From Oceanobacillus profundus (GTDB lineage Bacteria > Bacillota > Bacilli > Bacillales > Amphibacillaceae): DNA of 64,000 nt. Where the stretch lies: contig NZ_QWEH01000005.1 in assembly GCF_003515705.1 (NCBI RefSeq), positions 62,001 to 126,000 on the forward strand, in the 5' to 3' direction. A model generated the notes under the pieces. That model ran no database searches, was not told the origin of the DNA, and saw nothing but the letters and a program-made list of their open reading frames with translations. Below, piece after piece: positions 45,489 through 54,935 of this stretch (position 1 is the first letter of the stretch; the number at the start of each line of letters is the position of its first letter). Made by a program: the position numbers and the translations under genes.

Positions 45489-47068
45489 TACATCTCATTC
45501 TCCAGTAACTGTTTAATATCATAGATTAAGTAACCCGGATTTAACTGATCCTGGAAGGAGGACTTTAATATATTTCTCCAACTTTTTGAGTGGCCAAACC
45601 AAAAGATGTTTTCCTTCAAGTATTGTATTCCTTCTTTTGAATGAGATGATCTATACTTTCTTGCCATGTTATTGCCAATTTGGGAAGCAATGATCTCACC
45701 TAGTAAATAGTTATGATAATAGGCGGGTAAAGTTGTAAGATGTGGCTTAACAGCCCATACTGGTATATCCCATTTAATTGGCTTTTCTATTCTTTGTACA
45801 TCACCAACAATATCCCACCATAAACGATTAAGATCTTGATTCGGATTACGATATAACTCCTGTTCAAATATTGTCATTGTCATTGTCCAATAAACTTTAA
45901 CAAGAAGATGACTGACAAAATCTTGTTGACCAATAAATTTATCTGATTGTGTTCCTTCATTTGAAATAACATTCCGATACCAACTCTTTTTAAAAACTAA
46001 CCTTTCAAAATATATAGCGCTTGCTTCACTCATGAAAATCTCAGAGGATTTTTTTAAGATGAATGGTAAATCCATGTTAACGTTATACTCATAAACAGCA
46101 TGGCCAAGTTCATGCAAAAGAAGTGAAAGTGATTTTTGGTTTTGGTGATAATGAGCGGATATTCGAACATCTTTATCTCGATCAATATTCAGACAAAAAT
46201 TAGCAGCGCTTTTATCTTCATTGGCTGAAATATCGCTATTCTTTAAAATGTCTTTTATATCTAACCCAATTTCTTGAAACCAATTAGTTAATTTACTCGT
46301 TACAGTTTTTACTGTTATAGCTGGGTCTTCTAGATAGCTAAGATTTACTTCCTGAAAAAATGGATGTGGATAGTGCCAAGGATACAATTGTTTTATATTA
46401 AATTTGTCCTGTAATTGTTTATCTATATTCTTTTTAATGTAACTATATTCTCCATCTAGATTGGTTCTAATCCCAGTAATAATGGAGTTTAGTTCTATTT
46501 TGTCTAAACCTTGGCTGCTTAATTTTAAATCATAAAAGTTTTCAAACCCTTTTTCTTTTGCGATCTTATTTCTGATATTTACTAATTCTATTAGACTACT
46601 TTGCAACTCATCTCCAACCTTCATATATTGGTACCATAACTCTTCTCTCTGACTATTATTTTGTTCCGTTTCTAGAATTCTTAAAACTTGTTGTTCTGTT
46701 AATTTTTTCCCCTTAAATTCAGTTTTATTCGTTGCAATTACATAGTGAGCTTCGTTCCAGAGTTTGGTGTACCGATGTTGAAGAGATGGATTTAACGATA
46801 ACTCAAGCATTTCATTGTATAGACATGATATTTGCCTTTTAGATAATAGGTCCATGTTACGGTCTTTTTGTAATAATCGAATTAAATGAATCAGATTAGG
46901 TGAAGATATTTCATCATTATAAGACTTTTCATCTTGTTCTAACTGTTCAACCCATCTTTGATCATTCGTGGTAAGCATTAGCCATAAAGAGTATATATAT
47001 TGTTGATATTTGTTCTGAAGCCTTTCGTTAATGAGCGATAAAACTAATTTCGTATTTGAGAGGTCCAT
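45488..47068 (-). CDS. M3-like zinc metallopeptidase
   Basis: About 526 residues. Gluzincin site HELGHAVYE near residue 330 with the third ligand Glu in IFMSEASAI; N-terminal helical region as in oligoendopeptidase F or M2/M32 relatives. The ATG at 47068 (MDLSNTK) follows GGGGA by 7 bases and is preferred over the upstream ATG. No signal peptide, so it is cytosolic. As the first gene of the 47-40 kb operon, it may process a peptidic precursor or protective group. Housekeeping activity is the alternative. Confidence 0.78.
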   Translation of the reverse strand: MDLSNTKLVLSLINERLQNKYQQYIYSLWLMLTTNDQRWVEQLEQDEKSYNDEISSPNLIHLIRLLQKDRNMDLLSKRQISCLYNEMLELSLNPSLQHRYTKLWNEAHYVIATNKTEFKGKKLTEQQVLRILETEQNNSQREELWYQYMKVGDELQSSLIELVNIRNKIAKEKGFENFYDLKLSSQGLDKIELNSIITGIRTNLDGEYSYIKKNIDKQLQDKFNIKQLYPWHYPHPFFQEVNLSYLEDPAITVKTVTSKLTNWFQEIGLDIKDILKNSDISANEDKSAANFCLNIDRDKDVRISAHYHQNQKSLSLLLHELGHAVYEYNVNMDLPFILKKSSEIFMSEASAIYFERLVFKKSWYRNVISNEGTQSDKFIGQQDFVSHLLVKVYWTMTMTIFEQELYRNPNQDLNRLWWDIVGDVQRIEKPIKWDIPVWAVKPHLTTLPAYYHNYLLGEIIASQIGNNMARKYRSSHSKEGIQYLKENIFWFGHSKSWRNILKSSFQDQLNPGYLIYDIKQLLENEM

Positions 47069-47086
47069 CCAATCTTCCCCTTTCAT

Positions 47087-47782
47087 TTAAAAGTCCTTTA
47101 GTGCCCTTACTTACTATTTCGCTCCATTTTAATATTTTTATATTCAATTACTACAAAGGGATATAATTTCTAATTTATGTATATCTATTTGTAGTATAGG
47201 AATAAAACAAGAAAGAGACTCTGCTTTTCTTTCCCAATAAAAATGCCCAATAAAGATTGGACATTTTTATTGGGCAGGGGGGTAGTAGTTAAAAATGAAA
47301 TAGTAATAATTTTACAAAGATGATTTTTTACTCGGCCTTTATTTAAATTCAGTTTCGTTTTTAAATGCAGATTCTCCATACAGATTAACAAAAGCTATGA
47401 CAAGAGGCTCAAAGCGTTTACTATAAATGTAAAACAGTTTCTACCATTGGGTTATAAGGACATTTTCCTATTCTTCTCAACTCATTAGCCGGAGTATATA
47501 GTGGTTAGGAAATTTGGTAATAAGTTCATTGCGAGGGGATATATAAACAAATGGTTTAATCGTTTTCTGTAATAGCATTGGAGAATAAACACTATGATCA
47601 CCCCTGTACTTTGCTTATAGGGATCCTCCTTATTATTCGCTTTAATTGGTTAATACAGAGGAGGTATGACTGTAACTTAAATTTGTTAAATTGCATAGGT
47701 ATCTTTGCTTCATGATATAAAAAGCTATCCGAAGGAAACCACCAATTATTCCTTATTCCCTTGGGGGTTTTCTGCTGGCGGG
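47087..47782. other. Gene-free spacer between cluster and rep gene
   Basis: I see no convincing gene in these ~700 bases. It carries a strong overlapping inverted repeat (47232-47276) and, near 47700-47780, purine/pyrimidine-rich stretches without a clear fold. The spacer divides the BGC from the plasmid-type replication gene. Confidence 0.6.
47232..47276 (-). terminator. Nested inverted repeat, probable terminator of rep
   Basis: TGCCCAATAAA (47244) pairs with TTTATTGGGCA (to 47276), and on the minus strand the stem is followed by CATTTTTATT. An alternative 13-bp pairing joins 47232-47244 with 47262-47274. The two are mutually exclusive. Orientation suits transcripts arriving from the rep gene side. 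Confidence 0.7.
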
Positions 47783-49012
47783 TTAATAAACCATCATTTC
47801 CCTTTTTTTATTTATCACTTTATATATTTCATCTTTTTTATCATTCCATAATTGTTTTGCTTCTTCTTCCGACATCACTTTAGTAAATAAGGGAATGGCC
47901 CTCCTTTCAATCATCCAATCTGGTAATAAATCCATTTTTACTGCTTTTGAATTAGGTGTAAACTCTGCTATTAGTTCTCGTATTACCCGTTGCGATAGGT
48001 TAATCTCTATTACATCCTCGATTTCTTCCTCTTCTTTTTTCAACTGACTGAAGATAAAACCAATTGGATTTTGAATTTTTTTGTTGTACCGAATGGACTC
48101 CATGACATTTATTACTTTTTTCTTCCCAAATTTCAACCATTCTTTGATAACCGTTCTTTTTACACTAAATCCTATTTCAATTGCTAAATTATGTACTTCT
48201 AAGATATTATCCTCTTCTAAAACATTAAACAGGTCTAGTTCCTCGACGGGATTAGTTTGTATTACTTTCATTTTTTGTTTTTTGTAATCCTCTGTATTAC
48301 CAGATACTACTTTTGGTAGGATACCAATATAAGCCTCTTTCGATTCAATGAAAAATTTAATTTTTTTAACTGCTCGACCATGTTTAATTTCTTTAATATC
48401 AATCGATATATCAGACTTCATATTAATCTGTTTTTGAGCAGGAACTAATACTCTCTGCTTAAAATTACCATAAGCCGGATATACATCTGATGCACCAACT
48501 CTATGTTGTAATTCATTTAAATCAAATGTTCTTTCTTTTAACCTTTCGTATTGTTTTAATAGTTCATATATCCTTATCGAATACCGTCCTTTCATTTTAC
48601 TAACATTTTTAAATTGATAGGATGTAAATTCCCTTTTCAATTGTAATAAGTAAGGTCTAAAAAAACGATGTAGTGTAAGTTGAATAGTCCCCTTTTTATA
48701 ATTATAATCAGCTTGTGATAGCCATTGCACCTGGGACAGTGTGTCCTCAAATCGGACTTCATATGTTTTTGATAATAGATTTCTAGTAATTTCCTCCAAT
48801 TCTTTATATCTCGTATTACTATTTCCACCGATCATCTTTATAAAGTCTTTAATAGAGAACATATACGGTTGAAATTCTTTATCTGTTGGTTGTACCAAAC
48901 TAATTAAAGTCAAGATAATTTTTTGTTCGACTTCCGTTAAATTATATGAAGCCTCAACTAATTTATTGGATTTAGTTATGATATTTGTTTCACTAATTCC
49001 CCTTGAAGCCAT
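47783..49012 (-). CDS. Rep_3-family plasmid replication initiator
   Basis: 409 residues. N-terminal VEASYNLTEVEQKIILTLISLV and SIKDFIKMIGG match the winged-helix initiator Rep_3/RepB family; FTSYQFKNVSKMKGRYSIRIYELLKQY and RVGASDVYPAYGNFKQRVL mark the second winged helix. Residues ~250-409 extend beyond the typical 230-330, a C-terminal part I do not recognise. ATG preceded by AAAAGGAGAAT. It binds iterons, here 49138-49420, to start replication. Its presence marks a plasmid or an integrated plasmid. Confidence 0.87.
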   Translation of the reverse strand: MASRGISETNIITKSNKLVEASYNLTEVEQKIILTLISLVQPTDKEFQPYMFSIKDFIKMIGGNSNTRYKELEEITRNLLSKTYEVRFEDTLSQVQWLSQADYNYKKGTIQLTLHRFFRPYLLQLKREFTSYQFKNVSKMKGRYSIRIYELLKQYERLKERTFDLNELQHRVGASDVYPAYGNFKQRVLVPAQKQINMKSDISIDIKEIKHGRAVKKIKFFIESKEAYIGILPKVVSGNTEDYKKQKMKVIQTNPVEELDLFNVLEEDNILEVHNLAIEIGFSVKRTVIKEWLKFGKKKVINVMESIRYNKKIQNPIGFIFSQLKKEEEEIEDVIEINLSQRVIRELIAEFTPNSKAVKMDLLPDWMIERRAIPLFTKVMSEEEAKQLWNDKKDEIYKVINKKREMMVY

Positions 49013-49137
49013 ATATATTCTCCTTTTATTAAATATAGATAAATAACAAAACCATTAAGCTATCATCCATTAAAAAGTTATGAGACAGATAACCAAAATA
49101 AATTGTTTTAATTTTATAAAATTAGATTAGATTACTT

Positions 49138-49420
49138 TTACTTTTCGTTATAGTTAATTCACTCATAAGTAGTTATAGTTTGCTCGGCTTTTCTTCTCTT
49201 TTACTCAGTTTTTGTTATATTTAACGCTTCCACTTAGCTTTTGTTATACTTCACTTAGAAATTGTTATAGTTAACCCTTTTACTCAGTTTTTGTTATAGT
49301 TCGCTCAGAAATTGTTATAGATAGATACTTAGTTTTTGTTATCCTTTACATAGTTTTTGTTATCCTTTACATAGTTTTCGTTATCCTTTACTTAGAAATT
49401 GTTATAGTTAAACTCAAAAA
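49138..49420 (-). repeat. Iteron array of a Rep_3 origin
   Basis: About eleven copies of a sequence built on AGTTTTTGTTATAGTT (variants AGAAATTGTTAT, AGTTTTCGTTAT). The GTTAT core occurs at 49147, 49172, 49214, 49243, 49264, 49293, 49314, 49338, 49359, 49380 and 49401. Six intervals are 21 bases; one is 42 (two units) and the others are 24-29. Spacing near two helical turns directly upstream of a Rep_3 gene is the classic initiator-binding array. Confidence 0.88.
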
Positions 49421-49491
49421 AATGAGTCATATCAAGGTATTTAAGCAACCGAAAACATATAAATAACTTAAAATATTAAAAATAATGTTTA

Positions 49492-49531
49492 AGAAAACAA
49501 TCAAAACAGAGTGTGTTGTTGATTGTTTTCT
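49492..49531. repeat. 13-bp perfect inverted repeat by the origin
   Basis: AGAAAACAATCAA and TTGATTGTTTTCT flank a 14-base loop, with A/T-rich tracts outside. It could be a bidirectional terminator isolating the replicon or part of the origin. Confidence 0.6.
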
Positions 49532-49935
49532 CTATAAATAAATTATTTACTTTTAAGGTAAAGTAAATTGCCCAAATGATTTATCTTAACTACTAGTTAC
49601 TAGTTCCTCAACAATTAGCTCAATATAGTGTAGTGCGTTGTATATCCAATTAATCCAAAGTAACAAAAGAAGCCTCCGTTCCTATAATGAGCAGAGTGGG
49701 TATTAATATAAAGTATTTGTAAATACATTCTCTATCATGTTCATCAACGTAAACCTAATTTCATTACTTTCGTTTCTATCACTTTTGATTGAACAAAAGA
49801 TAAAAATTCATTTGAGTATAGAGTTGCAATCAAAAATGCAGAGGCATCTTTCATTTTTGATTTAAGGATAAACGGTTACTTTGCATTGCTTCCAAAGTTA
49901 TCTATATCATCCAAGACTTATAGTTATCCAGCAAG

Positions 49936-49968
49936 ATAAAAACGCGATACTAAAATACGTATCACGTT
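49936..49968 (-). terminator. Intrinsic terminator of the ABC operon
   Basis: On the minus strand AACGTGATAC pairs with GTATCGCGTT (one G-U) and is followed by TTTTTATC, just past the stop codon of the 49976-50668 gene. Confidence 0.8.
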
Positions 49969-49975
49969 TCTATCT

Positions 49976-50668
49976 TCATTCACTTACATATTCAATATAA
50001 ATATCATAGTTACTACTAGTCTTAATCCCATTAGGAATACGTAAATAAAGCAGTTGGGTTCCCCATTCTATTTCGTAGCCACTCCACATATCATCATTTC
50101 CCTCCCTAAATTGCTGCATCGGAAATTCCTTTGCAAAGGAGGAAAATCTTAATTCCCTTGATTCCGCCAATTCAATGACCAACTGATCTGAGTACAGCTG
50201 AAGATCAATCGGGTTCATGTATTCTCGTACATTTTCACCATTAACATAAATGGGTGTTTGATAAAAAGAGGCTTCGATTGAATTTCCATCGTATCTTTCA
50301 ACAGCAACATTTATCGTATTCATATCGTCACCTAAATAATCAAAATAAAGCGTATCTCCCTCATATGGAAATTCCCATTCTTTTTCTAGATACTTTTGGT
50401 AGGATTCTATAGGTGCTCCATCATAGAGCACATTGTATAGATCATCACGATTCATATCGAAATCCTTAGATTGGACACCCTCTTCCTCTGAAACCGCTGA
50501 AAAATAATAAACTCCAACAGAAATAATTAACAGCAGGGAGTACCCGAAAAGCATCCAATATCCTCTTTTAGCAGTAAACAATTTACTTAACTTCCCAGCC
50601 GCTACGGCAATTACCAAGATAATGAAAACAAAAATAATTAATGGAAGAAGCATTGAAATGATACTCAT
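49976..50668 (-). CDS. Hypothetical membrane-anchored protein in ABC operon
   Basis: 230 residues. Two hydrophobic segments (residues ~5-25 and ~38-56) anchor an extracytoplasmic domain of ~170 residues that is acidic and beta-rich, with no family I recognise. Overlaps the permease stop by 4 bases and ends the YtrA-like operon. Probably an accessory to the transporter, perhaps a sensor of envelope stress. Confidence 0.7.
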   Translation of the reverse strand: MSIISMLLPLIIFVFIILVIAVAAGKLSKLFTAKRGYWMLFGYSLLLIISVGVYYFSAVSEEEGVQSKDFDMNRDDLYNVLYDGAPIESYQKYLEKEWEFPYEGDTLYFDYLGDDMNTINVAVERYDGNSIEASFYQTPIYVNGENVREYMNPIDLQLYSDQLVIELAESRELRFSSFAKEFPMQQFREGNDDMWSGYEIEWGTQLLYLRIPNGIKTSSNYDIYIEYVSE

Positions 50669-51417
50669 CGTCTCGCCTCCAATCGATGCGAAACTAGGAT
50701 TGCACCAATAAAACAGAGTATTGACGTTACGAGAATTTTTAAGATAAAAAATAACGCATTCGTTTCTTGATAATAAAATTCACTTAGCCTAATAATTACA
50801 TCTGACTCGGTTTGTGCAATGGTAATGATCATCCCTATTACTAAAACTGGTACAATTACCGGAAGCATCCGGTGCAGCTGTGTAATCATTCCTAATAGAT
50901 AACCAAATGAGCCTAAAAGTATTAAATAGAATATCATAGCAACGATTCCGATAAGCACATCACTTAACTGATACGTAAATCCAGTTCCTATAATTGGATT
51001 CGTATCAATGAAAAAATAAACAATAACACGCAGTAAAAAACTTGCTAAAATAGTAGTGATCCCACCCAGAACACTTGCCAACAATAAAAACAAAGCATTA
51101 GACAGATTATTACTTAATTGATTGGACACAAACGTAAATCCATTCTCCCGTTCAGCTTTAGTTGTTATCATAATCGCATGAATGACAATCCAGAGCATTG
51201 TTAATATAAGTACGCTTGTATTGGTATAGAGTGTCGTATTAATAGATAAGTTATTATTATACGAACCACTTGATCCATTGCCTCCAAGTGAAAAAAGAAT
51301 CGCAATGATTTGCAGGACAACCAATGAGCTAAACACACTAGCATATGCCTTCAGTTTATATTGAAATTGCTTTTTCACAATCACTCCTAAACTCATTTTA
51401 TTTAAAGACATCATCAA
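50665..51417 (-). CDS. ABC transporter permease
   Basis: 250 residues with about six hydrophobic helices and no signal peptide, of the ABC-2 type seen with YtrB-like ATPases. It overlaps the ATPase gene by 20 bases. Such systems are induced by cell-wall-active or other antibiotics through a YtrA repressor. Confidence 0.77.
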   Translation of the reverse strand: MMMSLNKMSLGVIVKKQFQYKLKAYASVFSSLVVLQIIAILFSLGGNGSSGSYNNNLSINTTLYTNTSVLILTMLWIVIHAIMITTKAERENGFTFVSNQLSNNLSNALFLLLASVLGGITTILASFLLRVIVYFFIDTNPIIGTGFTYQLSDVLIGIVAMIFYLILLGSFGYLLGMITQLHRMLPVIVPVLVIGMIITIAQTESDVIIRLSEFYYQETNALFFILKILVTSILCFIGAILVSHRLEARR

Positions 51418-52288
51418 TACCGCCCTTCTGTTTACGAGTTAAGTAGACACATAGATCACTAGCAGCTATAGAGGATACCTCTATCCCAAGCTGTTTCGCC
51501 TGCTCTAACGGAATGTAATCCCGCTTTGCAACACAATACGTTGTATCCTTTCCTATCTGCCTGCTATAAATGACTTCCTTATTTGCAGTCCACTGTTCAA
51601 TAATCTCAGTTCTTCCCGTTAGGCCAACAGCGTATTCCTTCAGTTCATCCATGGAAAGATGGAAATATTTTTTCCCTTGTTCAATCAATAAAACATCCTC
51701 TAGTAAATCCTCAATTTCCTCTAAATGATGACTGGAAATAATAATTGTTCTCGGATGAGCTAAATAGTCTTTTAACAGCGCACGATAGAAATCCTTTCTA
51801 ACGGAGGCATCCATTCCAGTTGTTGGCTCATCAAACATGGTCAACGCGCATCTCGATGCCAAGCCAATAATCATATTAAAGGTACTTTTCTTTCCTTTTG
51901 ACAAATGAATGTGTATTTGATTTGGTTGAAAAGAAAAATAGTCAAATAGGCGCTCCGCAAGTTTAGCATCCCATTTCGGATAAAACCTATTAGCTTCCTT
52001 TAAAATATCTGCTAAGGTTAATCTTCCTGAGAAACTCATTTGATCATCCACATAAATCACATTCGCAGATACGAAGAGACTTTGAAAAGGCTGTTCATTA
52101 AATACGCGGACTTCTCCTGCTGTTTCATACCAATACCCTGCAAGAATTTTTAAAAGCGTTGTCTTCCCTGCCCCGTTACGTCCAATCAATCCAGTTATCG
52201 TATTCTCTTTAATTGTAATTGATAGGTCATTTAAAGCGTTTAGCTGTCCCTGTTTTTTGGTTAAATCTTTACACTCCACTACATTCAC
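51398..52288 (-). CDS. ABC transporter ATP-binding protein (YtrB-like)
   Basis: 296 residues. Walker A GRNGAGKTT, a divergent signature LSKGKKSTFNM, Walker B LTMFDEPTTGMD and H-loop SSHHLEEIED. The C-terminal ~90 residues are an accessory region. Start overlaps the GntR stop by ATGA. With the permease it likely forms an exporter or a detoxifying transporter. Confidence 0.87.
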   Translation of the reverse strand: MNVVECKDLTKKQGQLNALNDLSITIKENTITGLIGRNGAGKTTLLKILAGYWYETAGEVRVFNEQPFQSLFVSANVIYVDDQMSFSGRLTLADILKEANRFYPKWDAKLAERLFDYFSFQPNQIHIHLSKGKKSTFNMIIGLASRCALTMFDEPTTGMDASVRKDFYRALLKDYLAHPRTIIISSHHLEEIEDLLEDVLLIEQGKKYFHLSMDELKEYAVGLTGRTEIIEQWTANKEVIYSRQIGKDTTYCVAKRDYIPLEQAKQLGIEVSSIAASDLCVYLTRKQKGGIDDVFK

Positions 52289-52671
52289 CGCGAATCCCCC
52301 TTGCGCTCTTTCATAATTTGCCCAAGCATTTCCACTAATTCATTTTCCGTAACATATAATCGTTCGGCCTCCAAAGCAACCTCCTGGAGCAGACCTTTTA
52401 ATGTCTGGTTCTTTCGTTTATTCATAATGATTGTGAGTGCATCAGCTGTCACAAACTTCCCGAGACCTCGTTTCGTATACAGAATTCCTTCATCCGCCAG
52501 AAGGTTTAATCCTTTGGCTGCTGTTGCTGGATTAATGGTAAATAACTCCGCAAGCTTATATTGCGAATAAACTTTATCATCTTTTGTAAGGTTGCCATTC
52601 AGTATTTCCGTTTCAATCCATTCAGAAATTTGAATATAGATTGGCTTGGAGCCATTCGCATTAAGAATCAA
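52285..52671 (-). CDS. GntR-family repressor, YtrA subfamily
   Basis: 128 residues. The winged helix is KPIYIQISEWIETEILNG and DKVYSQYKLAELFTINPATAAKGLNLLADEGILYTKRGLGKFV, with a short C-terminal helix region, the YtrA form without a ligand-binding domain. TTG start. First gene of the ABC operon and presumably its repressor. Operator not identified by eye. Confidence 0.88.
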   Translation of the reverse strand: MILNANGSKPIYIQISEWIETEILNGNLTKDDKVYSQYKLAELFTINPATAAKGLNLLADEGILYTKRGLGKFVTADALTIIMNKRKNQTLKGLLQEVALEAERLYVTENELVEMLGQIMKERKGDSR

Positions 52672-52819
52672 TCCTGCAACCCCCTCTCTAAACTAGTGCA
52701 TTACTCGTGTAACTTAGTATATTACTTAAATTAGATAATTGCAATATAGTCAGTAACATTTTTCAGTATTATGGTAAAATTAGAGTTATTAAATCTAAAT
52801 AAAAATAGGAGTAATTTTT

Positions 52820-53395
52820 ATGAATATTGCTATGAATTCCTTTCCAATACTTGAAACATCCCGGTTAAGATTACGAGAAATTAAAGAAACAGATGCAGCT
52901 AGCATGTTGGCATACCTTTCGGATACAGAAGTAATGAAACACTACGGTCTTGAACCTTTTCAAACAATAGAAGAAGCTTTTGATGAAATCTCATGGTATC
53001 AATCGACCTTAAAACAAAAAACAGGGATTAGATGGGGAATTACATTAAAAGAAGAAAGTGTGGTTATTGGCAGCTGCGGCTTTCTTAATATTGCTTCACA
53101 GCATTATCGAAGTGAAATTGGTTACGAATTACATAGAAATTATTGGGGAAAGGGTATTGCAAGTGAAGCGCTTGGGGCTGTCATAGCATATGGATTTGAA
53201 CAATTGAAACTCCAGCGGATCCAAGCCTTAATAGAACCACCTAATATTGCTTCAATAAAGCTAGCAGAGAAACAGGGATTTGTGAGAGAAGGGTTACTGA
53301 GAAATTATGAATATACCTGTGGTAAATTTGATGATATGTATATGTATTCCTTGTTGGGCCAAGACTTTGCTACGTCTATAAAAGGGAAATTGTAA
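52820..53395 (+). CDS. GNAT N-acetyltransferase (RimJ/RimL-like)
   Basis: 191 residues. LETSRLRLREIKETDAASM at the N-terminus, GSCGFLNI, then EIGYELHRNYWGKGIASEALGAVIAYGF, the acetyl-CoA loop. The substrate could be a protein N-terminus or a small molecule such as an aminoglycoside. Divergent from the YtrA operon; ends in a bidirectional terminator. Confidence 0.87.
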   Translation: MNIAMNSFPILETSRLRLREIKETDAASMLAYLSDTEVMKHYGLEPFQTIEEAFDEISWYQSTLKQKTGIRWGITLKEESVVIGSCGFLNIASQHYRSEIGYELHRNYWGKGIASEALGAVIAYGFEQLKLQRIQALIEPPNIASIKLAEKQGFVREGLLRNYEYTCGKFDDMYMYSLLGQDFATSIKGKL

Positions 53396-53430
53396 AAGAC
53401 ACAGAATGGCTATAAACCATTCTGTGTCTT
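53396..53430. terminator. Bidirectional intrinsic terminator
   Basis: AAGACACAGAATGG pairs perfectly with CCATTCTGTGTCTT around CTATAAA, followed by A/T runs on each side. It separates the acetyltransferase (+) and the HAAS protein (-). Confidence 0.93.
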
Positions 53431-53446
53431 AAAATATACATTTCCT

Positions 53447-54448
53447 TTATTTTTTTCGGGCTCGAATAAATCCGTCTATTGCATCCCAGATTAATCCAAT
53501 AGCAAGGAGCACGAAAATCCAAAATGTAGATTGTTCCCAGACTTTCTGTACGACATCATATCCTTCACTCCCGACTGTCACAACACCAGCTTGGGCTAAC
53601 TCATTCATAAAATCAGGGTTCCAAAACGCCGGTCCATTAACCATAAGCAAAATGACAACCATGGAAATTACATTTAATATCAACGTATACCCAGCTAGCT
53701 TATACGTCCATTTTCCAGAGACGAGCTTAAGGCATTCTTTGATAATTCCAAAGCCAAATATTAGCAGGATAAACAATAAATACGTACCATATGTTATTTC
53801 ATTTAAAAATGGAACGACTCCAGAAAAGCCATCGTGAAATACCCAAATACCGAAATATTCACTTGAAAATGCTAAAATGACGATAAATATAGCGTAAAAT
53901 ATAATCCCAGCAATTGATTCTCCACGTTTAATTTGTCGTTTTTCATCTGGTATAGGCGGCAAGTCAGATGGTTTCCATTCCATATCAATTTGGATATCCT
54001 TCGCTTGATAGGCACCGAGATACTCCGGTAGTGCAAATCCAAATGTCGTCCAAGCAAAAGCTATCGGTATTCCGGTAACGATTGATACAATCAGATCAAT
54101 AAAATGATCGAGGATCAAAACAGGATCTAGTATGGTTTGCACAGCGAATACTGCACCCATTATCGAAGCAATTGTTACAAGCACAATTTTTAAGACCATC
54201 AAATAAGAATCAAAAATCTCTGGTCCAATTAGATATTTTTTTGTACCTCGATATTTTTCTGCCAATTTCCTTGGGGTTCCTAATTCCAGTAGAACCTCTT
54301 CAACATCTTTATCGCTAATGTCTCTACTTCCAACACGTTCCTCCAGCATATCTTCAATTAAACTACGCAGTTCTTTCGCAATATCTTCCCTTTGATCCTG
54401 TCGTAACTTTTGCGTAACCGCATAGATATACCGATCAACCATCTCCAT
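53447..54448 (-). CDS. HAAS-domain membrane protein
   Basis: About 333 residues. N-terminal HAAS (DUF1700-like) helical domain: YIYAVTQKLRQDQREDIAKELRSLIEDML and VEEVLLELGTPRKLAEKYRG. Then about six membrane helices. AAGGAG before the ATG at 54448 supports this start; the frame opens slightly upstream. Overlaps its PadR regulator gene. These pairs are common in Bacillales as two-gene sensing units of unknown signal. Confidence 0.8.
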   Translation of the reverse strand: MEMVDRYIYAVTQKLRQDQREDIAKELRSLIEDMLEERVGSRDISDKDVEEVLLELGTPRKLAEKYRGTKKYLIGPEIFDSYLMVLKIVLVTIASIMGAVFAVQTILDPVLILDHFIDLIVSIVTGIPIAFAWTTFGFALPEYLGAYQAKDIQIDMEWKPSDLPPIPDEKRQIKRGESIAGIIFYAIFIVILAFSSEYFGIWVFHDGFSGVVPFLNEITYGTYLLFILLIFGFGIIKECLKLVSGKWTYKLAGYTLILNVISMVVILLMVNGPAFWNPDFMNELAQAGVVTVGSEGYDVVQKVWEQSTFWIFVLLAIGLIWDAIDGFIRARKK

Positions 54449-54797
54449 TTTCATCATCTCCTTTATTTTCAATTACATGATTAAGGCTTTCAACAATGCC
54501 TTTCCATTCAACGACAAGCAAATCATACACATTTTTCCCAGTTTCACTTAACAGATAATACTTACGTGGTCTAGCTTCATTCGTATCCCATTTACTATCA
54601 AGCAACCCTTGTTTTTCCAGCCTTCTTAGCAATGGATATAATGTCCCTGGTTCAACTTGAATTCCCTTCTCTGCGAGCATTGTGACGAGAGAGTATCCAT
54701 ATTGAGGATTTGACAACTGACTTAATACCCCAATCGTAATCGTTCCCCGGCGCAATTCCTGCATTAATTTATCTAAGTGTTCTTTTTCATCGCTCAT
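54435..54797 (-). CDS. PadR-family transcriptional regulator 1
   Basis: 120 residues. Winged helix LRRGTITIGVLSQLSNPQYGYSLVTMLAEKGIQVEPGTLYPLLRRLEKQGLLDSKW is the PadR signature, with a C-terminal dimer helix. Regulator of the HAAS gene that overlaps its end. Confidence 0.9.
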   Translation of the reverse strand: MSDEKEHLDKLMQELRRGTITIGVLSQLSNPQYGYSLVTMLAEKGIQVEPGTLYPLLRRLEKQGLLDSKWDTNEARPRKYYLLSETGKNVYDLLVVEWKGIVESLNHVIENKGDDENGDG

Positions 54798-54935
54798 GTT
54801 ATCAACTCCTAAATTTATTATAGTGTATGTCGCACACTATTGTAAAGTGCATATTAATATAAATAGTAAATTATATTTTAGTTGACAAATACAGGATATC
54901 CGCTTATTATCACAATCAATTAAGGAGCGAAAAAA

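Larger units (their letters stand above)
49421..49975. other. AT-rich gene-free region upstream of iterons
   Basis: No convincing gene. It holds a 13-bp perfect inverted repeat (49492-49531), short direct repeats around ACTAGTTACTAG at ~49592, and a terminator (49936-49968) of the next operon. The AT-rich part beside the iterons could be the unwinding region of the origin. Confidence 0.5.

Noticed and set aside
47185-47391. 68-residue frame in the spacer before rep
   Set aside because: No ribosome site, low-complexity composition, and it runs through the terminator hairpins.
49138-49420. Iteron array read as a CRISPR
   Set aside because: Repeat units are adjacent with 21-bp period and no unique spacers, and they precede a Rep_3 gene.
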